From Tubulanus polymorphus (Eukaryota > Nemertea > Palaeonemertea > Tubulaniformes > Tubulanidae): a DNA stretch of 64,000 bases. Of the stretch, positions 45,864-57,898 are shown in pieces. Position 1 is the first letter of the stretch. Every line of letters starts with the position of its first letter. The notes beneath the pieces were generated by a model. The model saw nothing but the letters and a program-made list of their open reading frames with translations, was not told the DNA's origin and did not search any database. Made by a program: the position numbers and the translations under genes. Location: NCBI RefSeq assembly GCF_964204645.1, contig NC_134029.1:14252850-14316849 (forward strand), read 5' to 3'.

Positions 45864-48290
45864 GTTGTGAATGTTATGATAATATTTCTCTTTCACAATT
45901 ATCAAATACAAAAGATTTTAGTCGGTCACTTACACATTAGGAGTATGAACACAAATTTTGATCGTTTCTTGACCTCTTTACAAGCGTTAAATGGGATTTT
46001 GATGTTATTGGCTTTTACAGAAACGAGAACTTCAGAATACCATGACAATAGTACAATGTATTCAATACCCGGTTATAAATCAATTTTTTCATGAAGAAAA
46101 GGTAGATTTGGAGGTTGTCTAGGGGTTTTGTGAAAAACGATTTTAATTTTAAAGTCTGTGATGACCTAAATATAGTATTCAAAACAAGTGATTGTTTGGT
46201 TATTGAAGTAACTCTTCATTCAAATATATAAGTGAATATCTGTATGCTATACATGCCAAATGGCTCAAAAATCAAACAGTTTAATCCGGAGTTTGATAAA
46301 CTTCTCTCCTACATCAGTAAGTTCCCAAGATGTTTTATAATTGGAGACTTTAACATTGATATTCGTTATCATCAAACTAATTACCAAATTGGGAAATTTT
46401 TGGACTGCATCATCTAGTTCTTTTGTCCCTCAAATTAATATATGCACTCATGTGACAGAGACTTCATCATCATTGATCAACAATATTTTTGTTAACTGCC
46501 ACACCAAGTACAAGTGTGAATCAGGTGTTTTAGTTGTGTGAGTTCACTTCTTTCTTTTTTCAGCATACAACAAAAACTCCTAAAAAGGAGGCAATAAACT
46601 ATCGACTTATAAATGATAGAATCTTACAGATTTCTTAGGAGAAAATTGATGGTAACCAATTGGGACTCTGTGTTGTATATAAAAGATGCAGAAATTGCAT
46701 CCAGTAGATTCTATGATATTTTAAAAGTCTGATGATTCTTTTCCAAATAGGACTGCTAAGAATTCCCAGTATTCTAGCCGTCAACAACCCTGGATGTCTA
46801 ATGGGTTACTTATTTCTCTAAAGCATACAAACATGTTGTATAAACGATTCAAATCACCTAAAAACGCAGCAATGAAAAAATAGATATTGTAAATTTAGAA
46901 ATTTATTGCCAAGAAAAATTAAGTAAGTGGTGATAATGAAACAAACCTGGCAAAAAATGTATAATATTCTAGGCAAATGCAAAGTTAAAAATTACCCTTA
47001 CTTTTTCAAAAATGGCGTTACAGTCATACAGGACGATCGGAATGTTGCAAATGCTTTTAATGGATTTTTGTGTCGAATGAATGAAGTGTCGATTGGACCC
47101 CAATTGGCCGAAAAGAATCCTAATTCACCCAAACATTTTACTGAGTATTTGAGTAACGTGAACGATCAGAGTTTATTTATGTATCCAACCTCTAGGAAAC
47201 GAAACAAAGAATCTAGCCAAAGCTATGAAATGCAAAAGCACATGTGGTTCTGATGGAATTAGTCAAAAAAGGTTCTGCAATAATTTATTTGATTTCAGCT
47301 TCTCTGAGTCATATTATTAATTGTAGCTTGTCAACTGGCATAGTACCAACTCCTTTTAAATCTGCTCTAGTTACTCCTTTATTCAAAAGGGGTGATCAAC
47401 ATGTATTCAGTAATTATAGACTCCATCAATATCTAAATTACTGTTTATACAAGAATCGTGGTATTTATGGAGAAATATAATTTGTTAACGAATTTCCAAT
47501 TTGAATAGAAAGGGATATTCTACTGAAATGGCTTTAACACTTATAACCAACCATATTTTTCAAAATTTTGAAACTGGAAATACCACTATTGGAGTTTATC
47601 TCGAGGTAAGGACTTTGATACGTTAAAGCATCAATTTTTTTACGTAAATTGAATACATACGGAATAAGAGCTATTCTCCATAAATAGTTAGAAGATTATT
47701 TGAGTGATCGTGTACAAATTGTTAAATACAAATCGTATTATTCTAGTGCTAATAAATTGCAATGTGGTGTCCCCCAAGGCTCAATACTGGGCCTCTTGCT
47801 GTTTTTGATTTACATTAATGACTGTGTTAATGTTACTCACTTAATCAAATTAATTATGTTTGCGGATGACACTAACGTTTTTATCCATGGAAAAAACCAA
47901 AGAATATTAGAAAATATGGTCAACCTTGAATTGAATAAATAACCCACTTGCTTTAAAGCAAATAGGCTATCCTTTAATCTGAATGAAACACATTTTATGG
48001 ATTTTAGTGGAGTCAGAAATAAATTTACATTTGATATGTTTATCGATGGAAAAAGTAACTTAAGTTGGAAGGAACGCATCCACCTTATCTGCTCCAAAAT
48101 TTCAATGAGTATTGGGCTACTTTCTAGATTCTCAAAATTTTTTCCTTCAAAAGTCTTTTACCAATTATATAACAGTATCATTCACCCACATTTAACATAC
48201 TGTGGATATTTCAAACATACTTCCCCATTATTCAAAAGTAAAGAAATTCTGAAGATTTTTGACATCCATTAATCTCGATATCCATATAAT
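45864..48290 (+). pseudogene. LINE (CR1/jockey group) ORF2: endonuclease and RT, decayed
   Basis: From 45867 an AP-endonuclease is visible: HLHIRSMNTNFDRF and LAFTETRTS, then, after shifts, CFIIGDFNID (46330) and THVTETSSSLINNIF. The RT begins near 47250: CSLSTGIVPTPFKSALVTPL, GVPQGSILGLLLFLIYIND and FADDTNVF, the catalytic block with FADD in place of YADD. Near 48000-48250 a thumb-like region follows (YNSIIHPHLTYCGY). The order EN then RT and these wordings fit the CR1/L2/jockey lineage. At least six frame changes make it inactive. It lies in the intron between exons 3 and 4 of the coiled-coil gene, same strand. No 3' tail repeat was recognised. Confidence 0.85.
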
Positions 48291-49104
48291 AATTTACCAA
48301 TCCACAGCTATGTCTAAATCTGTTAAGATATCTGGACCTTCTCTTCGGAAATCCTATCAGCGTATATTCGTAATCAGCATTCTTCCTTTGTATGGGGGGC
48401 TGAGGTTTGCAAGCCGCAGTATCGTTTGCTTTTAAGATTGTTAAGTGACCGAGTAGCTGGATGGTCATCCTCTCCATTCCAGCCCAGCAAATTTAAGACT
48501 CAATCTACGCTTTGACCTGCAAACAGAAAGATTCACTTGGCTCAACATTATGGACAACAAATTCCAAACACTCAGAAGGGGAAGTGATAGAAATTCCAAA
48601 TCAACCAAATCAATATAAAAATCAGCCCCTAGAAGTTGTGAAGGTGAACGGCAGGTAGTTCTACTAATACACGTACCAAGGCAACCAGCCTTTTCCACAT
48701 CAAGCTAAACACAACAGATGACAATGACTCACCAACAGAGAGAATAAATTGTCCTTGACATACTATAACGATGCTGTTTCCAAAGGATTTAATAACTCAA
48801 ACCTAGCGAAGACCAAAGGAGGCGTTTTGTCGATCGATTTCAATTTTAACAGTCTCGCCAAGTCCACCTTCAGTGGGGTATCCAGGATCCATGGAAGGGG
48901 GTGCACAAATCCAATTAGAGGGCCTGGGGTCCTCCCCCAGAAAATCTATTGAAATTAGACGCGTTCTGGGCACGATCAGAGTACGATTTTAAACTCGTAA
49001 TTTAAATAGTGATTTTCACAACTTTCATGAACGATATTGGACTGCCAAACGATTACAAATGATTACTGATCGCTACGCTGATCACACGTGATCAGTGTGA
49101 ATAC
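48291..49104. other. No recognised gene
   Basis: Probably LINE 3' sequence followed by GGATCCATGGAAGGGGGTGC near 48890 and the ATTACTGATCGCTACGC repeat shared with 42730. Confidence 0.4.
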
Positions 49105-49176
49105 TACTACTACCACTACTACTACTACTGCTACTACTACAACTACTAGTACTGCTACTTCTACTACTAGTACTAT
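49105..49176. repeat. (TAC)n microsatellite
   Basis: About 70 bp of TAC and close variants, ending 15 bp before exon 4; it overlaps the polypyrimidine and branch region of that acceptor. Confidence 0.9.
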
Positions 49177-49190
49177 ATCGTTCATATTAG

Positions 49191-49317
49191 GTCAGATGTG
49201 CGTGATATGTTGAAAGAACTCAATAGACAAGTTGCTGAGCACAATGAAAATAGACAGCGGTTAGAACTAGAATACAAGCAAAAACTTGCAAACCTTACAA
49301 AACAGTATGATTCCAAG
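49191..49317 (+). CDS. Coiled-coil protein, exon 4
   Basis: Acceptor TTCATATTAG, donor TCCAAG|GTAGGC. It enters with one base that completes Lys from exon 3 and leaves in phase 0. It encodes SDVRDMLKELNRQVAEHNEN and RLELEYKQKLANLTKQYDSK, the part that most resembles coil 2 of lamin-type rods. Confidence 0.9.
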
Positions 49318-49559
49318 GTAGGCCTAAATGAGAGAATATTGCTCACTCGTATGTGCTATGGCCATCTGGCAGTATAATCTTGGATGCTCTTTGTCTACAT
49401 TTCAATCACATTTGAAAATAGATAAACCCCATGAACACGTTTAAAGTGATGTGTAGTTAAATCAGCAGTTCATTGAAGTTTTAACGTGATCCGTACAAGC
49501 AGCTGGGTAGACATTTTGAATCGTAGTTTGTAAAACTTGTAGTTTGTATTGAATTTTAG

Positions 49560-49696
49560 ATAAACGCGTTAGAATTACGGCTATTTTCTGAGAATGCTAT
49601 GCACAATGTGACAAAGAACCAAGTGAATTCATTGGAAGAAGACTTGCAACGATTGCGCTGTAAATTATTGAATAAAAAAAGGGAAAATACTGACAA
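49560..49696 (+). CDS. Coiled-coil protein, exon 5
   Basis: Acceptor TTGAATTTTAG, donor ACTGACAA|GTAAGT. It encodes INALELRLFSENAMHNVTKN then SLEEDLQRLRCKLLNKKREN in phase 0. It leaves in phase 2 and joins exon 6 exactly (Lys across the joint). Confidence 0.9.
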
Positions 49697-49799
49697 GTAA
49701 GTGTTTCATTATTGAGGGTCTTGATATTTTTGTCGAGAAAACAATCCATCTTCAGACAAAATATTCGGACTTTTTCGAAAATATCCTTGAGCACAATTG

Positions 49800-50110
49800 C
49801 ACAGTCATGGTCCTAAATTCAAAGACTAGTCCTAGATTTTTAGATTAAAATTAGAACTTTGATGGTCTTAGACTGGTCTTAAATCTAAGGCATAATAACT
49901 ACACAACTAGGCCAAGTTCTGGTTTATGCAAAAAGCGAACTTTGGTTTAATCACATGGAATTGGGAAAACCCACTTTTTCACCACTAGGGGGGACTTGAA
50001 TATGGAATGATATATGATATATTGTCTATCTATATGGGTACATATAGATTTATGTGTTGTAACTGCTCTAAATTGCTAAGTTGTAGCTCATAGCATGTTT
50101 TATGATTGCA
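49800..50110. repeat. Fragments of the 134-bp MITE and of the ~155-bp unit
   Basis: 49808-49890 resembles the MITE interior (GACTGGTCTTAAATCTAAGGC). 49975-50110 is a diverged ~155-bp unit (CACCACTAGGGGGGACTTGA, TTGTAGCTCATAGCATGTTTT). Confidence 0.6.
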
Positions 50111-50137
50111 GTGATTGTAATTGATACGTTTAGATAC

Positions 50138-50230
50138 ATTGATCCAGCCTGCCCAGTGAGGTGGGACTTGTTCCTTTTCCAAAACTGGAACTTCCAATTA
50201 ACTCGACAAAGTTTCAAGGTCCATGGACCA
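50138..50230 (+). repeat. 85-bp dispersed repeat, copy 2
   Basis: Match to 42160-42245, about 85% identical by eye. Confidence 0.75.
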
Positions 50231-50239
50231 TTTGTTAAA

Positions 50240-50950
50240 GATTGTGATCCTGTTAATTTGAATGACACTAGTATCGGTTGCCTTTTCTATGCCGATGAAC
50301 TAGTTATTTTAAGCAAAACCCCATTTGGTTTACAGAAGTCCCTTGACAACCTTGCTTCCTATTGTGATGAATGGGGCTAACCTGTAAACCTTTCTAAAAC
50401 CAAAATTATGATCTTTACTAAAATTAGCCATTCAATTCGATAAATGAGATATTTTTTATTTCTCTGGTTTAACTATTGACTGTGTTAATAAATACTGTTC
50501 AATTCTTCACACAAATTAGTGCTTGTGATTGATTACCTTCTGAAAAATGCATACAAGGTTCTTTTTAAGCTAAAGTCTATTGACTTAAGAAATCAAATTC
50601 CCATGGCTTACTCCTTATCCAACTGTCAGACCTATTCTTGATGACTGTTGTGAAATTTAGGCTTGCACCTACTCGTGTAATTACCTCTTTTAATTTTTTT
50701 GACTCATGGGACCGCTTTATTTTACATGTGCCAAACATTTATTGGGTCCTAACAAAAGAGCAGTTAATGCTGCTGTTCGTGGTGAGTTAGGACAATTTGC
50801 ACTCCTTAAAAATTTGTTCCCACTAATTTTATGGTCTTTCGCTTTAGCGACGTCCATGTTATCGCACATGAAACTTTCTTGCTTTGGTACAAAATAACTT
50901 AAAAGCGAGGCTTAGTTTCTCCACAGGACTTACAAAACATTCAATGCAGT
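50240..50950 (+). pseudogene. Second LINE RT 3' fragment
   Basis: Reads LFYADELVILSKTPFGLQKS and NLASYCDEW, the RT catalytic block with YADD changed to YADE, then LSKTKIMIF. Near 50725 HLLGPNKRAVNAAVRGELGQ follows, matching the C-terminal region of jockey/CR1-group ORF2 proteins. Loss of the second catalytic Asp plus several frameshifts make it inactive. It differs in wording from the LINE at 45864, so it is a separate family. Confidence 0.75.
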
Positions 50951-50999
50951 AATAAAATCTCTTACCCTATTGAATTTCATCGGCATCCGTTATTTATTG

Positions 51000-51500
51000 A
51001 TTTAGTCATTTATTTGTTGTTGGAACTACATTTCGTTTTGGAAGAACACATGCCCTTTTACATATATTCATGCTTCACACACGTGCGCGGTACACACACT
51101 CGCTGCCATGTGATGTTTTAATCTGTGCATGCATATGAGAAGCTTGCCTCGCGTGTGGCCTAGTTAAAGTTTTCTGCAATATGATTCAACTGCCAGAGTT
51201 CGTTGTGGGCGGCCGTGAAAAGCAGTGAATTTTATAGAAGGACAGTAAAATTGGGAAAGTGGGAAGTGGATCTTGGAAGGTGTTCAATTTACGAAAATAA
51301 ATTGTCTAACGTGAACAAACTTCGTCCATACTTCGATGAAATAAATAATATCGTCACACCAGTGTCTATTTGAGTCAGTGGGGAAAACCCACTACCATGT
51401 ATATTCATGATTAATCATCATGCAGCTATGTGTGATGGAGATCATATCAATAGACAGATTTTCGTGAAAACTTCTTGATTCAATCAAGGGGGACGTCTTA
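51000..51500 (+). repeat. Dispersed repeat, copy 2, with empty piggyBac site
   Basis: Homologous to 8730-9490. At 51164-51167 it has a single TTAA (CTAGTTAAAGTTTTC) where the first copy holds the 279-bp MITE. Confidence 0.8.
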
Positions 51501-52079
51501 GGCTTTTTTGATTACTTGGAGCACAGATTCTCTGAAATTCTGCCAAAAACTTCATGCCGAAGATAGGTATGTGTTTCCATTCAAAATTAGAAAATACATT
51601 TTTTTTCTTGATATTTTCGTCCTAATTTTCGATCTAATTGTCTGTAACAAGTCAATTTTCTCCCATCGTTTGAATTCAATCTGGTACTTATCACTCTTTT
51701 TCATCTGTTCTTAACCCTTTCCCCGCTTCTATTTCTAATTAAAAAATTGATTCTCATTACTTCTTTTTGCTTGTTTTGGGATATTCTGAACACGCGTGAT
51801 TCTCCACACATTCGCTGAAATAATACCCACAAAACTATATATTTTCTGAACGATAAATGGTGGCCTATTCAGAAGTGCTCATTCCCAAACTTGGTGACCG
51901 CATCTTCCGGTCTGTCTTAGTGCTGCCTAAGTGCCTGCCTGAGATACCTTCATGAAGGTGTGTCAAAGCCTTAGGCAGTAACACGTAAGGCAGAATGACA
52001 TATGATTTCCAAAGTCTGGATCCAGGGGCAGGTCTAGAAAATAAAACGTCCTTGTCAATAACAAGGCGCTCATATTAAA

Positions 52080-52880
52080 CAAGAAACACTGGGTTTGGTG
52101 CTAAATTGACGCATAACAGCGGCACTAGGTTTAACCTGTTGTCGATAGACTAAGTCCTTAACTATCGATATGTCAGTGTCCTCGTCTTGTTACCGGGCTA
52201 TTTCCACTGTCGACAAGCCGGCATGATCACTACCAACACTTACTGCTGAAACCTGACATTTTGGGGCGCTGGTCTGACTACAACTAGGGCAGTCCCCATG
52301 ACGTTTCAGTTGTTAAGTGGATACGCCCGCGCCGGTGTTCAATATCGAAGTCATAGTCGGCCAACCGTTGTCCAGACTGAATGTTTGTAGACCGGAGCCA
52401 TTTGCTGCATGGTCAGTACGCACCAAAATTTTTAGGCCGAACAGGTGATGCGTGTTCGATCATATCGACTAGGGCAAGCATCTCTCGCCTGGTGGCACAG
52501 TAATTCTCTCCACCACCCCGTAATGTGTGACCAGCATACGCGATCACCCTTTTGGACGAATTTGCCTGCACCAATTGCCCAGTCACTAGCGTCACAGTCG
52601 ATAATAAATTTGCCTGCACCTGTCTCGAAATCAGGGAAGGCCAAAACAGGATGGCTAGTCAGTGCCATCTTTACGGCGTCAAATGCTCGCTGTTGCTCTA
52701 TTCCCCATACAAAAACATGGCCCTTTTTAGTAAGTTGGTGTAGGGGACGACACATTTAGAAATCCCTTCAATAAACTTTGAGTAATAGGTCACTAACCCG
52801 AAGAAACGGTGAACCTCTGAAACCGTGGTTGGAACAGCCCAGTTCATGATTTTCTCAACTTTGGACGGGTCAGCCTCTAT
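52080..52880 (-). pseudogene. Gypsy-type RT end and RNase H, decayed
   Basis: The minus strand from 52870 reads VEKIMNWAVPTTVSEVHRFF, GLVTYYSKFIEGIS (after the RT catalytic region), PLHQLTKKG, QQRAFDAVKMALTSHPVLAF, CDASDWAIGA, RVIAYAGHTL and NYCATRREMLALVD. This is the classic RT-to-RNase-H order of Ty3/Gypsy Pol. DCDAS carries the first RNase H Asp. A frameshift interrupts the domain at about 52570. RTDHAA near 52400 extends it; integrase is absent. It may derive from the same family as the Gag relic at 6215, but no overlap exists to test this. Confidence 0.85.
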
Positions 52881-54379
52881 ATTATAGAGAGCGATATTGA
52901 AGTTGGCATCGAGCCAATTATGTAAAATTGTGGTACGTTTTTTATGTGAACATTTGTTTCATTGGTTCTCAGCTCAAACGACGTATAATCGATGCGATCA
53001 AAGACATGGCAAACCTGCGTCGATTCAGTGGTCAACCTTGTTAAAATTCTACGAAAAACTGTTTTTTGCGGGAAAATTCTTAGCTCTTGCGTATGAAATT
53101 GCAATGACCTCGATTGGGGGCGTTGTCTCTACGAGTGAATGTGATTGGCTCTTTATGACATATATGGGGAATTCCGGCGCTACTAAAATAAGTATGGGAA
53201 AGCCAAAATGGCGAGCGTTTCTTTCGACTAGGTGTCGTACGCTCGCGAATTCCAAATGCTCAGCTGGTGACAATATAATTATTTCACATATCCGCCATTG
53301 GTATTGTTTTATTTTAATACCCCGTGATTGTTTTGATTGACATTGAAGTGTAAGTGAACATTCACAGGGCCTCCACGTGTGTGAATACTATTATAGTGAA
53401 TACTGTAATACTATAATCTGGATTAACTGTATTCAGTGTATACATTTTCAAGCATGAATTCTCCTTTATGTATGTTAAAGCAGTTTGTGATTTACATATC
53501 ATTGAACACAAGTATTTATACTGTTGAGCCCTATACTGTGGGAGAGAAATAAACTAGACGTCTTCTAATGCAGTCGTTTCGTCGTTCGTTCTGAGTCTAC
53601 CAGGGAAGGCGTTTACAACGTGCGCGCTGAGTGCTAATCATTAGACTGTTGCACACACATGCTCGTACTAATACAGTATACACTTTTATATATGGTGATA
53701 CTGTAATAACGCTGCTTGCTGGCGCGTGCAGGTTCGACATGAAAATAAGCTTTCATTTAAGCTATTATAGCAGAAGATGAGCGCTGTTTTCTGTTTGATA
53801 GAATTTGTAATAAATTGTAATTTCTTGTGACCTGAAAATACTTAGCAGCAAACTACAGGTATAGGTCGAGGTCTGAATATTTTAGTGGTATTAAAACGAT
53901 CTACTGTCATACACCGATTTAATAACAGGACCGGTATGTTTCGTAGCTTCCTCGGAAAAGATTGTCAAGATTATTTAGCCACGCTCTGATTTGTGATATC
54001 ATATGAATTTGATTCAAAAATTTTTCATTTTGTGAAAAATATGTTTTCCAAATATAAAATAGTTTTCCTGCCTACCTGCACCCTACGGAATTTTGGATGT
54101 GGAAATGTATTTTTGGCCTCCATTTGACTTCAAAATAATTATTTCAGAAAGATAAAATGAAGTAATAGAACTTCCAATTCACAAATTAAAAAGATTATTC
54201 ATAAGCAATGCCCTTGCCAAACAGGCTCCAGTTTTCAAGGTAATCCACACTTTGCCCATGGGAAATTTATTTTTTTGTATCCTTAGCCCATAGATTCAAC
54301 TTCCCAAAGTTTGTATTTTCTGTCATCGCCATCCAACATCATGTAGGTTCATTGGTAAATAACTATAATTTCAGACGTG
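52881..54379. other. No recognised gene
   Basis: The 147-codon plus frame at 52897-53340 has no known motif. A GC-richer patch near 53100-53270 contains GTGATTGGCTC (inverted CCAAT) and AAAATGGCGAGC, faintly promoter-like. AATAAA near 53547. Confidence 0.4.
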
Positions 54380-54560
54380 ACAATTAATGAAAGATGGTAG
54401 CACCTGTCAAACATCGTGAAATATTAGTAACTAACAATACACCGCACCGCAGTGTAGATGCTCTATAGTGGTATTCCCGTTATTCAACACACTGGGGTGG
54501 AATTGTCCAAATTTTCAAATTATCTCCAGCACTATAGGGTAACTAACAGTTAGCACTGAA
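54380..54560. mobile_element. Truncated copy of the piggyBac-type MITE
   Basis: GCACCTGTCAAACATCGTGA, ACAATACACCGCACCGC, CAACACACTGGGGTGGAATT and GTTAGCACTGAATTAA match the interior and right end of the 8857 element. The left terminus is lost. Confidence 0.75.
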
Positions 54561-54687
54561 TTAAAGTGCAATAAGTAAAATCAATCACTGTAGCCCACAA
54601 AATTATTAACATGGTTCGACCATACTGTCACTGCATCAATAATGCATTACTTCCTCTTCTTAATATGTCATAAATGTTATTTTTCAG

Positions 54688-54919
54688 ATCAAAAGATGTT
54701 TCACGTATTGAAGAAATTAATGAACTAATTGCCAAATCTCAAGTACGTGCACAGGCAATGCTATCAAATTCCTTTGCACTCGATGAAACTTCGCTTAACA
54801 ATTTGAGGTTTTCACCAATGGTTGGCACACCTACTGCATTGTCACCTGCATTTGCTACCAGTACACCACGGGTTCCATCAGTAAATTCCATGTTTCGACC
54901 CATTGATTCCAATAAATAA
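54688..54919 (+). CDS. Coiled-coil protein, last exon
   Basis: Acceptor TTATTTTTCAG; stop TAA at 54917-54919. After a last helix (SKDVSRIEEINELIAKSQVR) comes a non-coiled tail with four Ser/Thr-Pro sites (FSPM, GTPT, LSPA, STPR) ending FRPIDSNK. Proline-directed (Cdk/MAPK) phosphorylation is plausible. No CaaX box is present, which argues against a farnesylated lamin. The exact phase match over a 5-kb intron supports this as the true 3' end. Confidence 0.9.
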
Positions 54920-55895
54920 CCATGAGATTTCATAAATAGTCAGCCCTTGACTATCAAGCACTCTGTTTTCATTGTGATTTTGAGTTTCTGATTAATAGAA
55001 TCGTTTTATTGTCAACTAGGATTAATTTCAGTTATCTACACTTTTCATTGTTACCAACGCCATTGTTTTAAGTATAATTGCTATTATATCATGTGCTTGT
55101 ATGCGAGGCAATTTATGCTATCACCAGCTTGATTTTTTTAGCTAGGAAACACGAACTTAAGGAACAGAATTCGTAGTTTGCTCAAACTTTTTGCAGTTAT
55201 GGTGAACATTTCATGCAGTATGCAAGCTTCCTTTAATTTAGTTACTAAATTGGTAAATTGGTAGCGTTTTCATGAATAAAAATTTTTTTGCAATTTTTAC
55301 TGCCCCAGCGGACGAGCTTAATCAGTGTGGGAGACCTCCTTTGTTACTGCGCTCAAACGTCATTCATGCAGTACCCTGTAATTGGCCGTGTTTTTGAATT
55401 CTTGCGATAACAACTATCTAGACACTGGATGATTGGATTTACTATAATCATACCCAATTAGCTGTACATTTCAAATCACAAAATTAGTGCTATTCGCAAA
55501 TACCAATTGAATTTGATTTCATTGCATGAATTCAATTTAATCAATACTCATGATAGACTGAAGCAAATGAAATACTTGAATTCTGTTTATAATATATAAC
55601 AGGTTTTACAGGTTTTTATAAGCATGTTTCCTCCTACAAAACAAGCGGTTTGCTATGAACAGCAGCGATATTCATTTACATGTCTATTTACCTACATCGT
55701 AAAATTGACTAAACTGTACAACTGTGTTTACTCATGTCATCATCCATCGGTCTCATCCCTTAATGACTTAATGAAGTTACCGCCAAAATGAAATTTTCAA
55801 TTAATCCACCCTTTGATCCGTATGCTCCTTGTGTATTATATGTTGTTTGTATTAACCCATGTAACTGTATTGAAAGTAATGTTTCATGGAATAAA
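54920..55895 (+). terminator. 3'UTR and probable polyadenylation signal
   Basis: No open frame of note after the stop. The best AATAAA is at 55890-55895 (CATGGAATAAATATG), giving a 3'UTR of about 1 kb. No repeats were recognised within it. Confidence 0.5.
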
Positions 55896-56040
55896 TATGT
55901 CTATGAAATACAGCGCAGCTATTCATGTTCCATGTTTGACTCATTCAACATCCGGTTACATTGTTGAAAAAATAGCCTAGAGCACTATGATAGCGCTCTA
56001 TTTTTTATCAACTGCATCATCTCTTTATTTCTATTAGGGA

Positions 56041-56378
56041 CCTTCCATATAGTATATACAAAACATTGCGTCGATGAGTCGTTCCGTTGATTTCGGCTAC
56101 ATGTTTTCGTTCATGTTTTCCAGTTAAGTGCTGAGCCATTTGAGCGACCTATCATTGATACTGTTTCCTAATAGCCTGTTTAGTAATGGCTGATGTTGTA
56201 CCTTATCAAATGCATTGTCGAAATCCATGAAGAGTAATTATGGCCTAACAGTCGATTTTCCAGAGTCAAATAAGACCATCTGATCCAATTGTCCATGGTT
56301 TCAAGTAGGTGTGATTGACTGTTTGTCAACCTACCTCTTATAAAACTGTGTTAACCGTTGAACAGGATTCTAAGACTG
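56041..56378 (-). pseudogene. LINE reverse-transcriptase fragment, inverted copy
   Basis: The minus strand reads FDNAFDKVQHQPLLNRLLGN and SINDRSLKWLST, and upstream RGRLTNSQSHLLETMD. Same family and same 5' joint with the 36-bp hairpin motif as 10613, 18300 and 23455, but longer at the 5' side than 18300 and 23455. It stops before the GVTQGS block. Confidence 0.8.
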
Positions 56379-56414
56379 TGCAGAAAACCCGTCATCGCTG
56401 CTTTGCAGCTATTT
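56379..56414 (-). repeat. 36-bp hairpin motif, copy 5
   Basis: Minus orientation: AGCTGCAAAGCAGCGATGAC then GGGTTTTCTGC, joined to ACAGTCTTAGAATCCTGTTC. Confidence 0.9.
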
Positions 56415-56639
56415 TTCAAAATTATTATTCCGTATTATTATATCTACTTATCATAGAACTTCCTTAAGGGGCCGAATATCCTAGCGTTTGTACAGCCTAA
56501 TTGACCGTTCAGGCCTATTTCACCAGTCTTAATATTTCTGCCATATACTGTGTATTCTTTTTTTGTAATTTTGTATTCCTCTTTTAAATGAAAATGTGAA
56601 ATAAATTTCATTTTATATAATTATCGGTATCTGAAGTCA

Positions 56640-57898
56640 TAATTCTAACAGTGGCAGATAATAATCAAAAGGTTGACTTATTTTATGCAATCTATGCAAC
56701 TACATCTTCGGAGATTTTTAAATTCCATTCATTATCCACCTTTGCATTCATTGTCCACTTTTGCGTTCACTTTTCATCCGCCCATACATCTATCGATAGA
56801 ATCCAGTTATCGTGGAACCCAAAAACAAGCGTGTTCAGAAACAAGATTTCGTGGCAGTTATTGATTTTCACAGAGAGCAGGGCTTTGCGTTTTGGCTTAC
56901 TGTAATAACAGGAATGGAACGGAACGAATTAAATTGAAATTTTGAAGACGCGTAGATGAATTTTTGGCCACCCCAAGCAGCTGCGCCACAACGTGGGACT
57001 TACGCGAAGCAGTAGATTGCTAACATGGCCACACTTCGTATATTCGTTAAGGATATAATATTGTAGCAGAACAGGGATATATAAATAACCCGGCAAAAAT
57101 AGAACCGAAGTCCAGTTCTATGTCATTAGTAGTGTTCAATAAGACAGAATTTGATTTGGCGTCCACTACTGGGTCCGTCCCAGGTCCATCCAATGCCGGA
57201 AGGGTATTGGGTAAGGGGATGTGGGATTTAACATCCACCCCGAGATAGATAAAAGAGAAGAAAATAACTAGGGAATAACTGTCAATATGATTCAACGCCG
57301 ATGACTCGTAAAGGGGTAAGTAAATAAAGTGAGGCCTATCGCCGCCAGTAAACACTCCCGAGTGCCCACCGCAAAATCTCGTCCCCGCAGAGTCTCGTGG
57401 GATCAGCAAACAACTAGTCTGTACCTCAATCGGATATCCTCGGTAACGTTGGCGATAAATGTCTCTCAAATGTATACAAAGCTGTGCGGTCTGTTTCAAA
57501 TCTCGTCATGGAGACCCGCGTGGCGATAAAAGATGAAAAAAATCCTGGACTTCGATATAATGCAGATCAACTCGTCGTATGAGATATGATACGAAAAGTA
57601 CGTGTCTTTATTTACGAGATGGACATCCCAATAACACTAGCAACCATCATCAATACCAATAGGTTAGAGTATGATAACCACACTCAAACGTGGTAGACGG
57701 ATAATAAGATAAAACCCCACTATGTACAAATTAAAAGAAATTTTAAAATCGAGAATTTATTCATTCAAAAAATAAAAAATACACGACGTTTGACGGAGGG
57801 ATGATTTCCGGGTAGTTTTCTAGTTTTCATCACAATTATATATTCATGACACCATTTGGAATACTCTTCAAGGTCAAACTAATCAGTTCTTTCCGAAC
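56640..57898. other. No recognised gene
   Basis: 56755-56830 is a fragment of the CAAGATGG block (GCGTTCACTTTTC, AGAATCCAGTTAT). The 150-codon minus frame at 57047-57499 has no motif and overlaps protein-like fragments on the other strand. It may be the decayed upstream part of the Penelope element that follows. Confidence 0.35.

Noticed and set aside
52897-53340. 147-codon plus-strand gene
   Set aside because: No recognisable domain; composition typical of chance frames in a GC-richer patch.
57047-57499. 150-codon minus-strand gene
   Set aside because: No motif, no splice or start context, and fragments on the opposite strand look equally protein-like; probably decayed transposon DNA.
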